Source of the DNA: JBHOQX01 sp042408595
Lineage (GTDB): Bacteria > Chloroflexota > Chloroflexia > Chloroflexales > Roseiflexaceae
Assembly (NCBI GenBank): GCA_042408595.1
Contig: JBHOQX010000019.1
Location: 1 to 64,000 of the forward strand
Length of the DNA stretch: 64,000 bases
Direction: 5' to 3'
Below the pieces are notes generated by a model. That model saw nothing but the letters and a program-made list of their open reading frames with translations. It was not told the DNA's origin and made no database searches. Both the position numbers and the translations under genes were made by a program. Positions within the stretch are counted from its first letter, which is position 1. Every line of letters begins with the position of its first letter. Positions 55,626-64,000 of the stretch are shown here, in pieces.

Positions 55626-57953
55626 ATGGAGATGCCAGGCCTGATCGAGACCTTTACGCCAACGGACGACCCGCGCTGGCTGATCGAGGTTGACGGCTTC
55701 GACCCGCGGCTCGAAGCGACGGTCGAGGCGGTCTGCGCCCAGGTGAACGGCTACCTCGGCACGCGCGCGGCGCTCGAAGAGGGGAGCGCCGCATCGCGCC
55801 CCTCCACCTTTCTGGCCGGCGTTTTCGACACCCCCGCCGCGCCGCAGAACACCGCGCTCCCCGCGCCGATCTCCGAGATGGTGGTCGCGCCGGACTGGAC
55901 GAGCCTTCGCATCACGCTCGACGGAGCGCCGTTAGAGATCGGCGCGGTCGAGCTGCTGGAGCAGCGCCGCGTGCTGGACATGCGTCAGGGCGCGCTGCTG
56001 CGTGAGTGGCGGGTGCGCGACGCAGCCGGGCGGGTGACGCGCCTGCGCAGCCTGCGATTCGCCTCGCTCGACAACCGCCACATCTGTGTGCACACCGTCG
56101 CGATCACGCCGGAGAACTACAGCGGGATGCTTCGCATCGAAAGCCTGGTGGACGGGCGGGTGACGAACGAGAACAACACCCGCCACCTCGAGCCGGCCGG
56201 CGCAGATCGGCTTGATGACGGGCTGGCGCTGGCGATGCGGACATCGCAGAGCGGCTACCTGCTGGCATACGCCGCCCATGCCGAGCTGCGCGTCGGCGGC
56301 ACGGCGGCCAGCCCCGACCTGGTCGTCGCACCGGACCATGTCGGCTGGGTGTGGGAGGCGCCGGCGCGGCCGGGCGCGCTGATCGAGCTGCGAAAGGTGG
56401 TGGCGATCGTCACCTCGCGCGAGAGCGAGACGCCGGAATCGGCCACCGTGGACAAAGCCGGGCGGGCCGCCGAGTCCGGCCTCGAAACGCTGTTCACGGC
56501 GCATGTCGCTGCCTGGGCCGCGCGCTGGCGCGACACCGACATCCAGCTCGACGAGCCGGGCATCCAGCGCGAAACGCGCTTCGCCCTGTACCACCTGATC
56601 GGCGCAGCCAACCCCGACGACGAGCGGGCCTCGATCGGCGCGCGGGCGCTGACCGGCGAGCGCTACCTCGGCCACTACTTCTGGGACTGCGAGATCTTCG
56701 TCTGGCCGGCGCTGCTCTACACCCACCCGGCCAGCGCTCGCGCGATACTGATGTACCGCTACCACACCCTCGGCGAAGCCCGCGCCAAGGCCCGCGCGCT
56801 CGGCTACCAGGGTGCGATGTTCGCCTGGGAAGCGACCGACACCGGCGTGGACTGGACGCCGCCCTACATCATCAACCCGGCCGGCGAGAAAATCCCCGTG
56901 CTGACCGGGATCGAAGAGATCCACATCACCGCCGATATCGCCTACGCGATCTGGCAGTACTGGCAGGCGACCGGCGACGAGGCGTTCTTCTGGCGATATG
57001 GCGCGCCGATGCTGCTGGAGATCGCCGCCTTCTGGGCCAGCCGCGCCGAGCCGGACGGCGCGCGCTACCACATCAGCAAGGTGATCGGGCCGGACGAATA
57101 CCACGAAACGGTGACCGACAATGCCTACACCAACCAGCTTGCCGCCTGGTGCCTGCGGATCGGCCTGGCGGTGGCGGACTCGCTGCGGCGCAGCGGCCAG
57201 GATCAATGGCGGCACATGCTCGATACCCTCCAGATCAGCGATGCGACGCTCGCGGCCTGGCGGCGGATCGCCGACGGGCTGGTCACCGGCGACGACCCGC
57301 CGCGCGGCCTGATCGAGCAGTTCCGCGGCTACTTCGCGCTGCGCGACTACGATCTGACCGGCCATGATCCGGCGGTCGCCACGCTCGATGTGAAGCTGGG
57401 CTGGGCGGCGCTGCAGAGCTTGCAGGCCATCAAGCAGCCGGATGTGGTGATGCTGAATTTCCTGCTGTGGGAACAGTTCAGCCCGGCGGCGCGCGCGGCG
57501 AACTTTCGCTACTACGAGCCACGCACCACCCACGACAGCTCGCTCTCGGTGAGCATCCACGCGCTGGTGGCGGCGCGCCTGGGCGACCTGCCGATGGCCG
57601 AGCGCTACCTGCGCCGCGCCGCACAGATCGACCTGAACTTCGCCAACAAGGGCTGGGCCGGCGCGGCGGGCGGCGTTCATATCGCCGCGCTGGGCGGCAT
57701 GTGGCAGGCGCTGGTGCTTGGCTTCCTCGGCATGCGCCCGACCCCCGACGGGCCGCGCTTCGAGCCGCACGTACCGCCGCAGTGGGGCACGCTGAGCGCC
57801 CCGGTGCAGTGGCGCGGGCGGCGCCTGCGCATCACGGCCAGCGCAGCGGCGGCGGAGATCGCGCTCGAGGCCGGCGCGCCGCTGGCGGTCGCCTGGGGCG
57901 ACGGCCCGTGGCAACAGGTCGCGCCGGGGCAGCCGCTGCGGCGGCCCGCCTGA
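55626..57953 (+). CDS. GH65-family disaccharide phosphorylase
   Basis: 775 residues. N-terminal beta-sandwich (WLIEVDGFDPRLEATVEAV, NGYLGTRAALEEG), a linker, then the (alpha/alpha)6 catalytic barrel: ARALTGERYLGHYFWDCEIF, MYRYHTLGEARAKARALGY, GAMFAWEATDTG, EIHITADIAYAIWQYWQATGD and the catalytic-acid segment KVIGPDEYHETVTDNAYTN, ending in a C-terminal beta domain. GH65 enzymes phosphorolyse maltose, trehalose, kojibiose, nigerose and similar glucosides to beta-glucose 1-phosphate plus sugar. FWDCEIF rather than FWDTE(I/V)F and the whole-protein style suggest a kojibiose- or related-linkage branch, but linkage cannot be called. Works with the adjacent HAD mutase. Confidence 0.9.
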   Translation: MEMPGLIETFTPTDDPRWLIEVDGFDPRLEATVEAVCAQVNGYLGTRAALEEGSAASRPSTFLAGVFDTPAAPQNTALPAPISEMVVAPDWTSLRITLDGAPLEIGAVELLEQRRVLDMRQGALLREWRVRDAAGRVTRLRSLRFASLDNRHICVHTVAITPENYSGMLRIESLVDGRVTNENNTRHLEPAGADRLDDGLALAMRTSQSGYLLAYAAHAELRVGGTAASPDLVVAPDHVGWVWEAPARPGALIELRKVVAIVTSRESETPESATVDKAGRAAESGLETLFTAHVAAWAARWRDTDIQLDEPGIQRETRFALYHLIGAANPDDERASIGARALTGERYLGHYFWDCEIFVWPALLYTHPASARAILMYRYHTLGEARAKARALGYQGAMFAWEATDTGVDWTPPYIINPAGEKIPVLTGIEEIHITADIAYAIWQYWQATGDEAFFWRYGAPMLLEIAAFWASRAEPDGARYHISKVIGPDEYHETVTDNAYTNQLAAWCLRIGLAVADSLRRSGQDQWRHMLDTLQISDATLAAWRRIADGLVTGDDPPRGLIEQFRGYFALRDYDLTGHDPAVATLDVKLGWAALQSLQAIKQPDVVMLNFLLWEQFSPAARAANFRYYEPRTTHDSSLSVSIHALVAARLGDLPMAERYLRRAAQIDLNFANKGWAGAAGGVHIAALGGMWQALVLGFLGMRPTPDGPRFEPHVPPQWGTLSAPVQWRGRRLRITASAAAAEIALEAGAPLAVAWGDGPWQQVAPGQPLRRPA

Positions 57954-58282
57954 CGGCGCGGCGCGCCGCGCGATATGGATCGGATCCCGCACGCTGCTTC
58001 GCGGCCCAGTATGTGAGTCCTCACGCCGTGCCCGTCCGACGCGGCTCACCGCCCGCGGCCAGCCCCCCCCTTTAGAGGAGGTACGCGCTGGACCGCACCG
58101 CGGGTGGTGTGGAGGGCCTGCCGCCCTCCACGACTTTTTGGCGCGCCCACGCGCGCCAGAAGGGGGTTCCAGGGGGGTTCGCCCCGCCGCACCTCCCCAC
58201 CGCACACGGCCGGCACTCCAGAGGCGGGGCGCGCACCGCGCTCCCAACGCCAAAGCGAGCCCTCCCCCGAGATTGTGCCATT
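57954..58282. repeat. Intergenic region with REP-like palindromes
   Basis: No gene is supported. TGGAGGGC-ctgcc-GCCCTCCA (58112-58132) is followed by cgactttttgg. An aaGGGGGTTCC / GGGGGG stretch leads to a reversed GGAGGTGCGG box with stem (58176-58196). The text GCCCTCCACGA(C/T)TT and CAGAAGGGGGTTC is also present in MITE copy B (46217 and 46322). A tttagaggaggta at 58070 looks like a ribosome-binding site with no gene after it. Confidence 0.5.
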
Positions 58283-58311
58283 TGACACGAAGGGCGGTTG
58301 ATGGTACAGTA
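58283..58311 (+). promoter_or_regulatory. Promoter TTGACA-17-TACAGT of the nuo genes
   Basis: TTGACA (58283-58288) and TACAGT (58306-58311) are 17 bases apart, 86 bases before the nuoF ATG. It places the start of the nuo transcript after the repeat region. Confidence 0.7.
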
Positions 58312-58396
58312 GCCGTACAAGCGACATGCCCAATCCGTATCGCTTCGCACGGCTCATACCGCCGCTTCGACACCTGGAAAGCACACAGGAACAGCG

Positions 58397-59704
58397 ATGG
58401 CGCCACTGACGGAACATGTAGTGATGCGCGAGCTTGACGTGCCGGACATCGGCCAGTTCGATGTCTATCTCAAGCATGGCGGCTACGAGTCGTTCCGCCG
58501 CGTCGTCAAGGAGATGCAGCCGGCGGATGTGGTGCAGCTCGTCAAGGACTCGGGGCTGCGCGGGCGCGGCGGCGCCGGCTTCCCGACGGGTGTCAAGTGG
58601 GGCTTCCTGCCCCAGGGCGTCTACCCGCGCTATCTGCTCTGCAACGCGGACGAGAGCGAGCCCGGCACCTTCAACAACCACCAGATGATCGACCGCAACC
58701 CGCACCAGATCATCGAAGGGATCGCGATCTCCTGCTACGCCATCGAGTGCCACACCGCCTACATCTACATCCGCGGCGAGTTCGCCGCCGGCGCGCGCAA
58801 CCTAGAGCGGGCACTGCGCGAGGCGTATGGCAAGGGGCTGCTTGGCAGGAACATCTTCGACAGCGGCTACGACCTCGATATCTATGTGCACCGCGGCGCG
58901 GGCGCGTACATCTGCGGCGAAGAGACCGCGCTGATGAACTCGCTCGAAGGTTGGATCGGCCAGCCGCGCCTCAAGCCGCCCTTCCCGGCCGTCGCCGGCC
59001 TGTACGCCAAACCGACGATCATCAACAACGTTGAGACGATGATCAATGTGCCGCGGATCGTCGAGAAGGGCGTCGAGTGGTACCGCCAGTTCGGTACGGA
59101 GAAAAGCCCCGGCACCAAGGTCTTCTCGCTCAGCGGACACGTCAACCGCCCCGGCAACTACGAAGCACCGTTCGGCATCCCGCTGCGGGAGCTGATCTAC
59201 GCGCCGGAGTACGGCGGCGGCATGCGCAACGGGCGCGAGCCGAAGATCATCGTCCCGGGCGGTGCCTCTGCCCCCTGGCTCACCGCGGCGAACCTGGATG
59301 TGCACCTGGACTACGAATCGATCGCCGCCGCCGGCACCATGCTCGGCACCGGCGGCGTGATCGTGCTGGACGACACAGTCAGCGCGGTGGAGGTGGCCTA
59401 TAAGATGGACGAGTTCTTCAAGCACGAGTCGTGCGGGAAGTGCACGCCCTGCCGCGAGGGCACCTGGTGGCTCACCAAGGTGCTGCACCGCCTCGCGCAT
59501 GGCCACGGCGAAGCCAGCGACATCGCCACGCTGCACGATATCTACAACCAGATGGCCGGCAACTGTTTCTGCCTGCTCGGGGAGAGCGCGGTGATGCCGA
59601 TCAAGAGCGCGCTCAAACTCTTCCCGGAGGAGTTCGAGGCGGCCCTGGCGCGCAGCGCCGGGCGGCACAATGGCCAGCCCGTCATTCCGCTGGCGGCGGC
59701 ATAA
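58397..59704 (+). CDS. nuoF: NADH-quinone oxidoreductase subunit F
   Basis: 435 residues. The FMN/NADH-binding region is clear (LRGRGGAGFPTGVKW, NADESEPGTFNNH, EETALMNSLEGWIGQPRLKP), and so is the SLBB segment and the N3 [4Fe-4S] motif SCGKCTPCREGTWWL with its fourth Cys in NCFCLLG. It oxidises NADH and passes electrons to the NuoE/NuoG clusters of complex I. nuoE does not precede it, as it would in the usual nuoEFG order; the gene upstream is a GH65 phosphorylase. Confidence 0.97.
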   Translation: MAPLTEHVVMRELDVPDIGQFDVYLKHGGYESFRRVVKEMQPADVVQLVKDSGLRGRGGAGFPTGVKWGFLPQGVYPRYLLCNADESEPGTFNNHQMIDRNPHQIIEGIAISCYAIECHTAYIYIRGEFAAGARNLERALREAYGKGLLGRNIFDSGYDLDIYVHRGAGAYICGEETALMNSLEGWIGQPRLKPPFPAVAGLYAKPTIINNVETMINVPRIVEKGVEWYRQFGTEKSPGTKVFSLSGHVNRPGNYEAPFGIPLRELIYAPEYGGGMRNGREPKIIVPGGASAPWLTAANLDVHLDYESIAAAGTMLGTGGVIVLDDTVSAVEVAYKMDEFFKHESCGKCTPCREGTWWLTKVLHRLAHGHGEASDIATLHDIYNQMAGNCFCLLGESAVMPIKSALKLFPEEFEAALARSAGRHNGQPVIPLAAA

Positions 59705-59803
59705 GCATTCACGTATGGGCGCATTGCGTTCGTCCAGCATCGCACTCGCCCGGCGCTCAACCCTATGTTCGCGCAGCGGCGCTACCCATGAATCGAGCCT
59801 CCG

Positions 59804-60361
59804 ATGACGATCCTGACCCGCTGGACAATCGACCTGCTTGAACAGATTCCGCACGTCGCCGGCGAGCGGTATGAGATCATCGATGGCGAACTGTACGTGA
59901 CCAGTCACCCACACATACGATACCAGATCACAGCAAAACGCATTTGTACCGAGCTTGATGTGTGGGACGAGCAAACTGGTTTGGGCATCGCTATCCCGGC
60001 GCCTGATATTATCTACGCTCCGGATGAAGCTGTCACGCCGGATGCCGTATGGGTGAGTCGCGAGCGTTTTGGCCGAATCGTCGGCGAAAGTGGTACACTT
60101 ATCGACTCTCGGGAGTTGGTCGTGGAAATCTTGTCCCCCGGCAAAGGGAATGAAGAGCGAGATCGCGGAAAAAAGCTCGATCTCTACTCGCGTCGCAATG
60201 TTTAGCAGTACTGGATCGTCGATTGGCGTAACGTTATGAATATCTATCGCCATCAAGAGGATCTTCTCCAGTTTATCCAAACGTTGCGCGCCGGTGATAC
60301 GCTTCGATCGCCGCTCCTGCCGGGCTTTGCGTGTGTGATCGACCGCTTTTTCGAACTCTAG
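59804..60361 (+). pseudogene. Uma2-family (DUF820) endonuclease-like gene interrupted by one amber codon
   Basis: The frame starts MTILTRWTIDLL and shows the Uma2 restriction-endonuclease-like fold: YEIIDGELYVTSHPHIRYQ, TPDAVWVSRERFG, ELVVEILSPGKGNEERDRGKKLDLYSRRNV. It stops at TAG (60203-60205). The same frame then continues with QYWIVDWRN ... ELLQ-like and LLPGFACVIDRFFEL to a TAG at 60361, which is the normal Uma2 ending; relatives read 'GVxEYWIVD' here. A single C-to-T change (CAG to TAG) would explain it. Base composition is lower in GC than the nuo genes on both sides, so this is a late insertion into the nuo operon. A truncated 133-residue product would lack the last strand. Confidence 0.75.
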
Positions 60362-60382
60362 CATACCAGACGAGTGTTTGCC

Positions 60383-63175
60383 ATGCCAGATGTCACCCTG
60401 GTCGTGGATGGGCGGACCGTCACCGTCCCGGCCGGCACCAATATCGTCGAGGCGGCTCGCGCCGCTGGCGTCGCCATTCCGGTCTTCTGCTACCATCCCA
60501 AGCTGAAGCCGGTCGGTATGTGCCGCATGTGCCTGGTCGAGGTCTACACGCCGCGGATCGACCCGGCGACCCGCCAGCCGGTGCTGGACGAGCAGGGCAA
60601 GCCGGTGCTGGCGCTGATGATGAACAAGCTCCAGCCCGGCTGCGTCACCCCCGTCAGCGACGGCATGGTCGTCAAGACGACCACCGACAAGGTGCAGTTC
60701 GCGCAGCGCGGCCAGCTCGAGTTCCTGCTCACCTCGCACCCGCTGGACTGCCCGGTGTGCGACAAGGGCGGCGAATGCCCGCTGCAGAACCTGACGATGC
60801 AGTGGGGACCGGGCAACTCGCGCTTCGCCTACAGCGACAAGATTCACTTCGAAAAGCCCATCCCGCTCGGCGACCTGATCTACCTCGACCGCGAGCGCTG
60901 CATCCTTTGCTCGCGCTGCGTGCGCTTCCAGGACGAGATCGCCGACGACCCGGTGCTTGGCTTCGACAATCGCGGCCGCGCCTGGGAGATCATCTCCAAG
61001 AGCGACCCGCCGTTCGACTCGAAGTTCTCCGGCAACACCACCGACATCTGCCCGGTCGGCGCGCTCACGTCGAGCGATTTCCGCTTCAAGGCGCGCGTCT
61101 GGGAGCTGCGCTCGGTGCCCGGCATCTGCACCCACTGCCCGGTCGGCTGCAACCTGTCGTACGATATGCGCTACGAGCAGCTGATGCGGGTGATGCCGCG
61201 CGAGAACGATACGGTCAACGAAATCTGGCTGTGCGACCGCGGGCGCTACGGCGTGCGCCTCCTCGAGAGCGGCGACCGGCTGACGACACCCCTCGTCCGG
61301 CGGGGCGGCGAGCTGGTGCCAGCGAGCTGGGACGAGGCGCTGCACCTGATCGCTGATCGGCTGAGCCACATCCGCGCAACCGACGGCGGCGCGGCGCTGG
61401 CCGGGCTGGCCGGGCCGGAGCTGCCGAACGAAGACCTGTACCTGTTCCAGAAGCTCTTCCGCGACCTGCTCGGCTCGAACAACATCGACCACCGGCCCGG
61501 CACGCCGCTCGACGCGCCGCTCGACACGCTCGCCGCGCACTTCGGCGTCGGCAAGGGCACCGACCTGTCGAAGCTCGGCAAGGGAGCGGCGGTGCTGGTG
61601 CTTGGCGCGGATGTCGAGGAAGAGGGGCCGCTCTACAAGCTGCGGCTGCGTGGCATCGCGCAGCGCGGCGGCGACCTGACGGTGGCCGGCAGCCTGCCAA
61701 CCACACTCGACCGCTCGGCGGCGCGGGTGCTGCGCATCCGCCCCGGCACGGAGGCGCACCTGGCCCTGGCGCTGATCGGCGCGATCCTCGACGAGCAGCT
61801 CGAAAACAAGGGCTTCCTCGACAGCCGGGTGCGCGGCAGCGATGACATCCGCAACGGCCTGAAGAGTCTGCCGCTGGCCCGCCTGGCGGAGACAGCCGGC
61901 GTGGCCGAGGAGAGTGTCCGGGCGGCGGCGCGGGCCTTCGCGCAGGCCGAGCATGGGATCATCGTCTACGGGCGTGCGGCGCTGGCCGCCGGCCCGGCCG
62001 CCGCCGCAGCCATCGCGAACCTGGCGTTGGTCGCCGGCAAGACCGGCCGCGCCAACAGCGGCGTGATCGGGTTGCTGCCCGGCGGCAACAGCCGTGGCGC
62101 GCTCGATATGGGCGTGCGGCCCGACCTGGGGCGGCCGGGGCTGGCGGCCCGCGAGATGTGGCCGGCGGCGCGCGAGCAACGGCTGCGCGGCATGCTGATC
62201 ATCGGCATGGACCCGGCCGGCGTCAGCCCGGCCACTGCCGACGCGCTCGACGCGCTCGAATTTCTCGCCGTGCAGGATCTATTCCTGACCGAGACCGCCC
62301 GGCGGGCGGATGTCGTGCTGCCGATGGCCGCGAATGCCGAGCGCGAAGGAAGCTTCACCAACGCCGAACGCCGGGTGCAGCGCAGCCGGCAGGCACGCAG
62401 CGCCCCCGGCAACGCCCTCGCCCCGTGGCAGGCGATCAGCGCGATCGCCCGGCTGCTGCCGCAGCCCGTGGCCGCCACGCCGGGCAACGGCGCGAAGAAG
62501 GCCGCCAGGGGAGCGCGCGCGGGTGCGCTCCCTGCAGCTCAGGCCACGGAGCGGGCGGTCAGCGTGGCGGTGCTCGACCCGCCGGCGGCGCCCGGCTGGA
62601 GCTACCTGCTGCCTGGGGATATCGCCGAAGAGATCAGCCGGGCCGTGCCGGGCTACGCCGGCACCGACTACACCAGCCACGACCTGTCGCGCCACTCGTG
62701 GGGCCGCCAACCGAACGAAGCGATCTACTACGACGGCACCTCCTACGCCAACCCGGAGGGGAACGGCATCCAGTTGCCGGCCCGCGCCGACGACGGCCGG
62801 AGCACGTTCAGCGTCGTCTTCACCGCGCCGGAGCCGCCGGCCAGCGACGACGGCCGGCCGTTCATCCTGCTGATGCCGGCCCGGCTGTACGACGGCGGGG
62901 ACTGGATGCGCGGTTCGAAGCTCCTGGCGCGGGCCGTCCCGCCGCACGCCATCCTTAGCCCGGCGGACGCCGCGCGGCTCGGCGTGGCCCTCGGCGAGCA
63001 GGTGCGGATCACGGCGGCAGCGGGTGAGACGACACTCCCGATCCAGATCGACCGGAACCAGCCGGAGGGGGTGATCGCCGCGCCAGCGGTGCGCGGCGTC
63101 GACCCGGCGGCGCTGCTGGACGGGCCGCTTGCCCGGGTGTCGCTGGCGAAGGCTGCTCAGGAGGGCGCGCCATGA
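60383..63175 (+). CDS. nuoG: NADH-quinone oxidoreductase subunit G
   Basis: About 930 residues from MPDVTLVVDG (a GTG at 60374 is possible). N-terminal 2Fe-2S domain with Cys in FCYHPKLKPVGMCRMC and GCVTPV, the HxxxCxxCxxxxxC cluster (HPLDCPVCDKGGECPLQ), the CILCSRCVRF and DICPVGAL clusters, and CTHCPVGCN with WLCDRGRYG. A molybdopterin-oxidoreductase-like domain without evident cofactor follows. Residues about 700-725 (AARGARAGALPAAQ) are encoded by a perfect hairpin (62509-62516 with 62525-62532) resembling the REP-like stems between genes. The stop overlaps the nuoH start (ATGA). Confidence 0.95.
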   Translation: MPDVTLVVDGRTVTVPAGTNIVEAARAAGVAIPVFCYHPKLKPVGMCRMCLVEVYTPRIDPATRQPVLDEQGKPVLALMMNKLQPGCVTPVSDGMVVKTTTDKVQFAQRGQLEFLLTSHPLDCPVCDKGGECPLQNLTMQWGPGNSRFAYSDKIHFEKPIPLGDLIYLDRERCILCSRCVRFQDEIADDPVLGFDNRGRAWEIISKSDPPFDSKFSGNTTDICPVGALTSSDFRFKARVWELRSVPGICTHCPVGCNLSYDMRYEQLMRVMPRENDTVNEIWLCDRGRYGVRLLESGDRLTTPLVRRGGELVPASWDEALHLIADRLSHIRATDGGAALAGLAGPELPNEDLYLFQKLFRDLLGSNNIDHRPGTPLDAPLDTLAAHFGVGKGTDLSKLGKGAAVLVLGADVEEEGPLYKLRLRGIAQRGGDLTVAGSLPTTLDRSAARVLRIRPGTEAHLALALIGAILDEQLENKGFLDSRVRGSDDIRNGLKSLPLARLAETAGVAEESVRAAARAFAQAEHGIIVYGRAALAAGPAAAAAIANLALVAGKTGRANSGVIGLLPGGNSRGALDMGVRPDLGRPGLAAREMWPAAREQRLRGMLIIGMDPAGVSPATADALDALEFLAVQDLFLTETARRADVVLPMAANAEREGSFTNAERRVQRSRQARSAPGNALAPWQAISAIARLLPQPVAATPGNGAKKAARGARAGALPAAQATERAVSVAVLDPPAAPGWSYLLPGDIAEEISRAVPGYAGTDYTSHDLSRHSWGRQPNEAIYYDGTSYANPEGNGIQLPARADDGRSTFSVVFTAPEPPASDDGRPFILLMPARLYDGGDWMRGSKLLARAVPPHAILSPADAARLGVALGEQVRITAAAGETTLPIQIDRNQPEGVIAAPAVRGVDPAALLDGPLARVSLAKAAQEGAP
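62509..62532 (+). repeat. REP-like hairpin inside nuoG
   Basis: GGGAGCGC pairs perfectly with GCGCTCCC over an 8-base loop. The stem resembles the GGGAGC...GCTCCC hairpin at 13341, and it encodes part of a linker missing from typical NuoG. Confidence 0.45.
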
Positions 63176-64000
63176 CCTGGCAGGAGATTGCGCTGCTGAT
63201 CATCGGCTGCGTCATCCTGGCGCTGGCCGCAACCACCGCCTTCGCCTACCTGACGCTGTTCGAGCGGCGGCTGCTGGCGCGCTTCCAGCATCGCATCGGA
63301 CCGAACCGGGCCGGGCCGTTCGGCATCTTCCAGCCGCTGGCCGACGCGCTCAAGCTCTTTTTCAAGGAAGATGTCGTGCCGCTGAAGGCCGACAAGTGGG
63401 TCTATATCGCCGCGCCGGCCTTCGCCATGATCCCGGCGCTGATCATCTGGGCGACCATTCCGTTCGGCTGCTGGCCGATCGGCCCAAACGCCAGGCTCGG
63501 CTGCCCGCCCGGCAGCGGCAACCTGCTGCAACTGGCGGATGTCAACATCGGCGTGCTGTACCTGCTGGCGATCACGTCGCTCGGTGTCTATGGCATCGCC
63601 ATCGCCGGCTGGGCCTCGAACAACAAGTACTCGATGCTCGGCGGGGTGCGCGCCTCGGCGCAGGTGATCTCCTACGAACTGGCGCTCGGCCTGGCGATCC
63701 TCGGCGCGGTGATGCAGGCCGGAACCTTCAGCACATCCGGGATCGTCTACGCGCAGCGCGATGTCTGGTTCATCCTGCCGCAATTCCTCGGCTTTGTGCT
63801 GTTCCTGATCACCTCGACCGCCGAGGTGGTACGGGCACCGTTCGACCTGGTGGAAGCCGAGCAGGAGCTGGTCGGCGGCTACAATACCGAGTACGGCTCG
63901 ATGAAATTCGCGCTGTTCTTTATGTCAGAGTATATCAAGCTGATCGCGATGAGCGCGATCGGCGTGATGCTTTACCTCGGCGGCTGGCGCTTCCCCGGCC
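63172..64000 (+). CDS. nuoH: NADH-quinone oxidoreductase subunit H (C-terminus outside window)
   Basis: The frame runs open to the end of the window for 276 residues from MTWQEIALL. Conserved NuoH text: TLFERRLLARFQHRIGPNRA, GIFQPLADALKLFFKED, GVYGIAIAGWASNNKYSMLG, RASAQVISYELAL, and EVVRAPFDLVEAEQELVGGYNTEY. The last two form the quinone-chamber loops. At least six membrane helices are visible. Coupled to nuoG by a 4-base overlap. Confidence 0.97.
   Translation, partial: MTWQEIALLIIGCVILALAATTAFAYLTLFERRLLARFQHRIGPNRAGPFGIFQPLADALKLFFKEDVVPLKADKWVYIAAPAFAMIPALIIWATIPFGCWPIGPNARLGCPPGSGNLLQLADVNIGVLYLLAITSLGVYGIAIAGWASNNKYSMLGGVRASAQVISYELALGLAILGAVMQAGTFSTSGIVYAQRDVWFILPQFLGFVLFLITSTAEVVRAPFDLVEAEQELVGGYNTEYGSMKFALFFMSEYIKLIAMSAIGVMLYLGGWRFPG

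Noticed and set aside
29952..60205. Amber (TAG) codon recoding as the explanation for the two interrupted genes
   Set aside because: TAG terminates intact genes here, including the EF-G paralogue and the sugar dehydrogenase. Both interrupted genes are accessory and one also carries a frameshift, so ordinary nonsense mutation is simpler.
58802..62179. Very long minus-strand open frame (1125 codons) opposite nuoF/nuoG
   Set aside because: It is antisense to two clearly conserved complex I genes and its translation is Arg/Gly/Val/Asp-rich without any domain; a consequence of high GC and codon bias.
1..64000. tRNA genes
   Set aside because: I looked for T-arm GGTTCGA-type signatures with flanking stems and found none that fold convincingly by eye; a tRNA-specific scan would be decisive.

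Overview
The window is very GC-rich bacterial chromosome and most likely comes from the phylum Chloroflexota (Chloroflexus/Roseiflexus-like). This is inferred from the gene set: a DUF2298 (YYY) membrane protein, a secreted protein ending in a Thr/Pro-rich linker plus a short LPxI-type tail, DUF4097/SHOCT-like proteins, a split lutABC set, and a nuoF-nuoG-nuoH run. No tRNA, rRNA or CRISPR array was recognised.

Layout. 1-7.6 kb: the end of a TPR protein, a DUF2298 membrane protein, a glycosidase-like TIM-barrel protein and a membrane hybrid histidine kinase. 8.1-16.3 kb: a secreted PQQ-type sugar dehydrogenase, two uncharacterised proteins (one with PD-(D/E)XK-like motifs), then a minus-strand run dinG-DMT-MFS. 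16.5-24.3 kb: a beta-helix surface-protein remnant, a DUF2089 / SHOCT-like / DUF4097 envelope-stress-like cluster, a DUF6624 plus zinc-ribbon pair, a degenerate cyclase-like protein, an OmpR-type regulator and a FabG-type SDR. 24.4-28.2 kb: a PD40 propeller protein and an EF-G paralogue.

28.2-30.3 kb is a decayed RHS polymorphic-toxin locus: an RHS core remnant, a toxin tip interrupted by one amber codon, and an intact candidate immunity gene overlapping the toxin stop by 4 nt. 30.3-42.7 kb (minus strand) carries a PP2C/GAF phosphatase, an O-methyltransferase and the lactate-utilisation genes lutC, lutB and lutA, separated by a trehalase and three two-component genes. 43.4-47.1 kb encodes a heterodimeric ABC exporter. 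47.3-58 kb is a carbohydrate-use operon: LacI regulator with two identical operators in its own promoter, an (alpha/alpha)6 glycosidase-like protein, a lipoprotein binding protein, two permeases, a beta-phosphoglucomutase-like HAD and a GH65 phosphorylase. No transport ATPase is present. 58.3-64 kb holds nuoF, an amber-interrupted Uma2 gene, nuoG and the start of nuoH.

The most unusual signal lies in the non-coding repeats. A ~160-bp MITE-like element with near-perfect terminal inverted repeats sits between the sugar-binding protein and its permease. A second, inverted copy of exactly 52 codons lies in frame inside an ABC exporter gene. A separate class of short intergenic repeat text also appears as hydrophilic in-frame insertions in several conserved genes (DUF2298, dinG, ABC exporter, HAD), and REP-like hairpins recur both between genes and inside nuoG.
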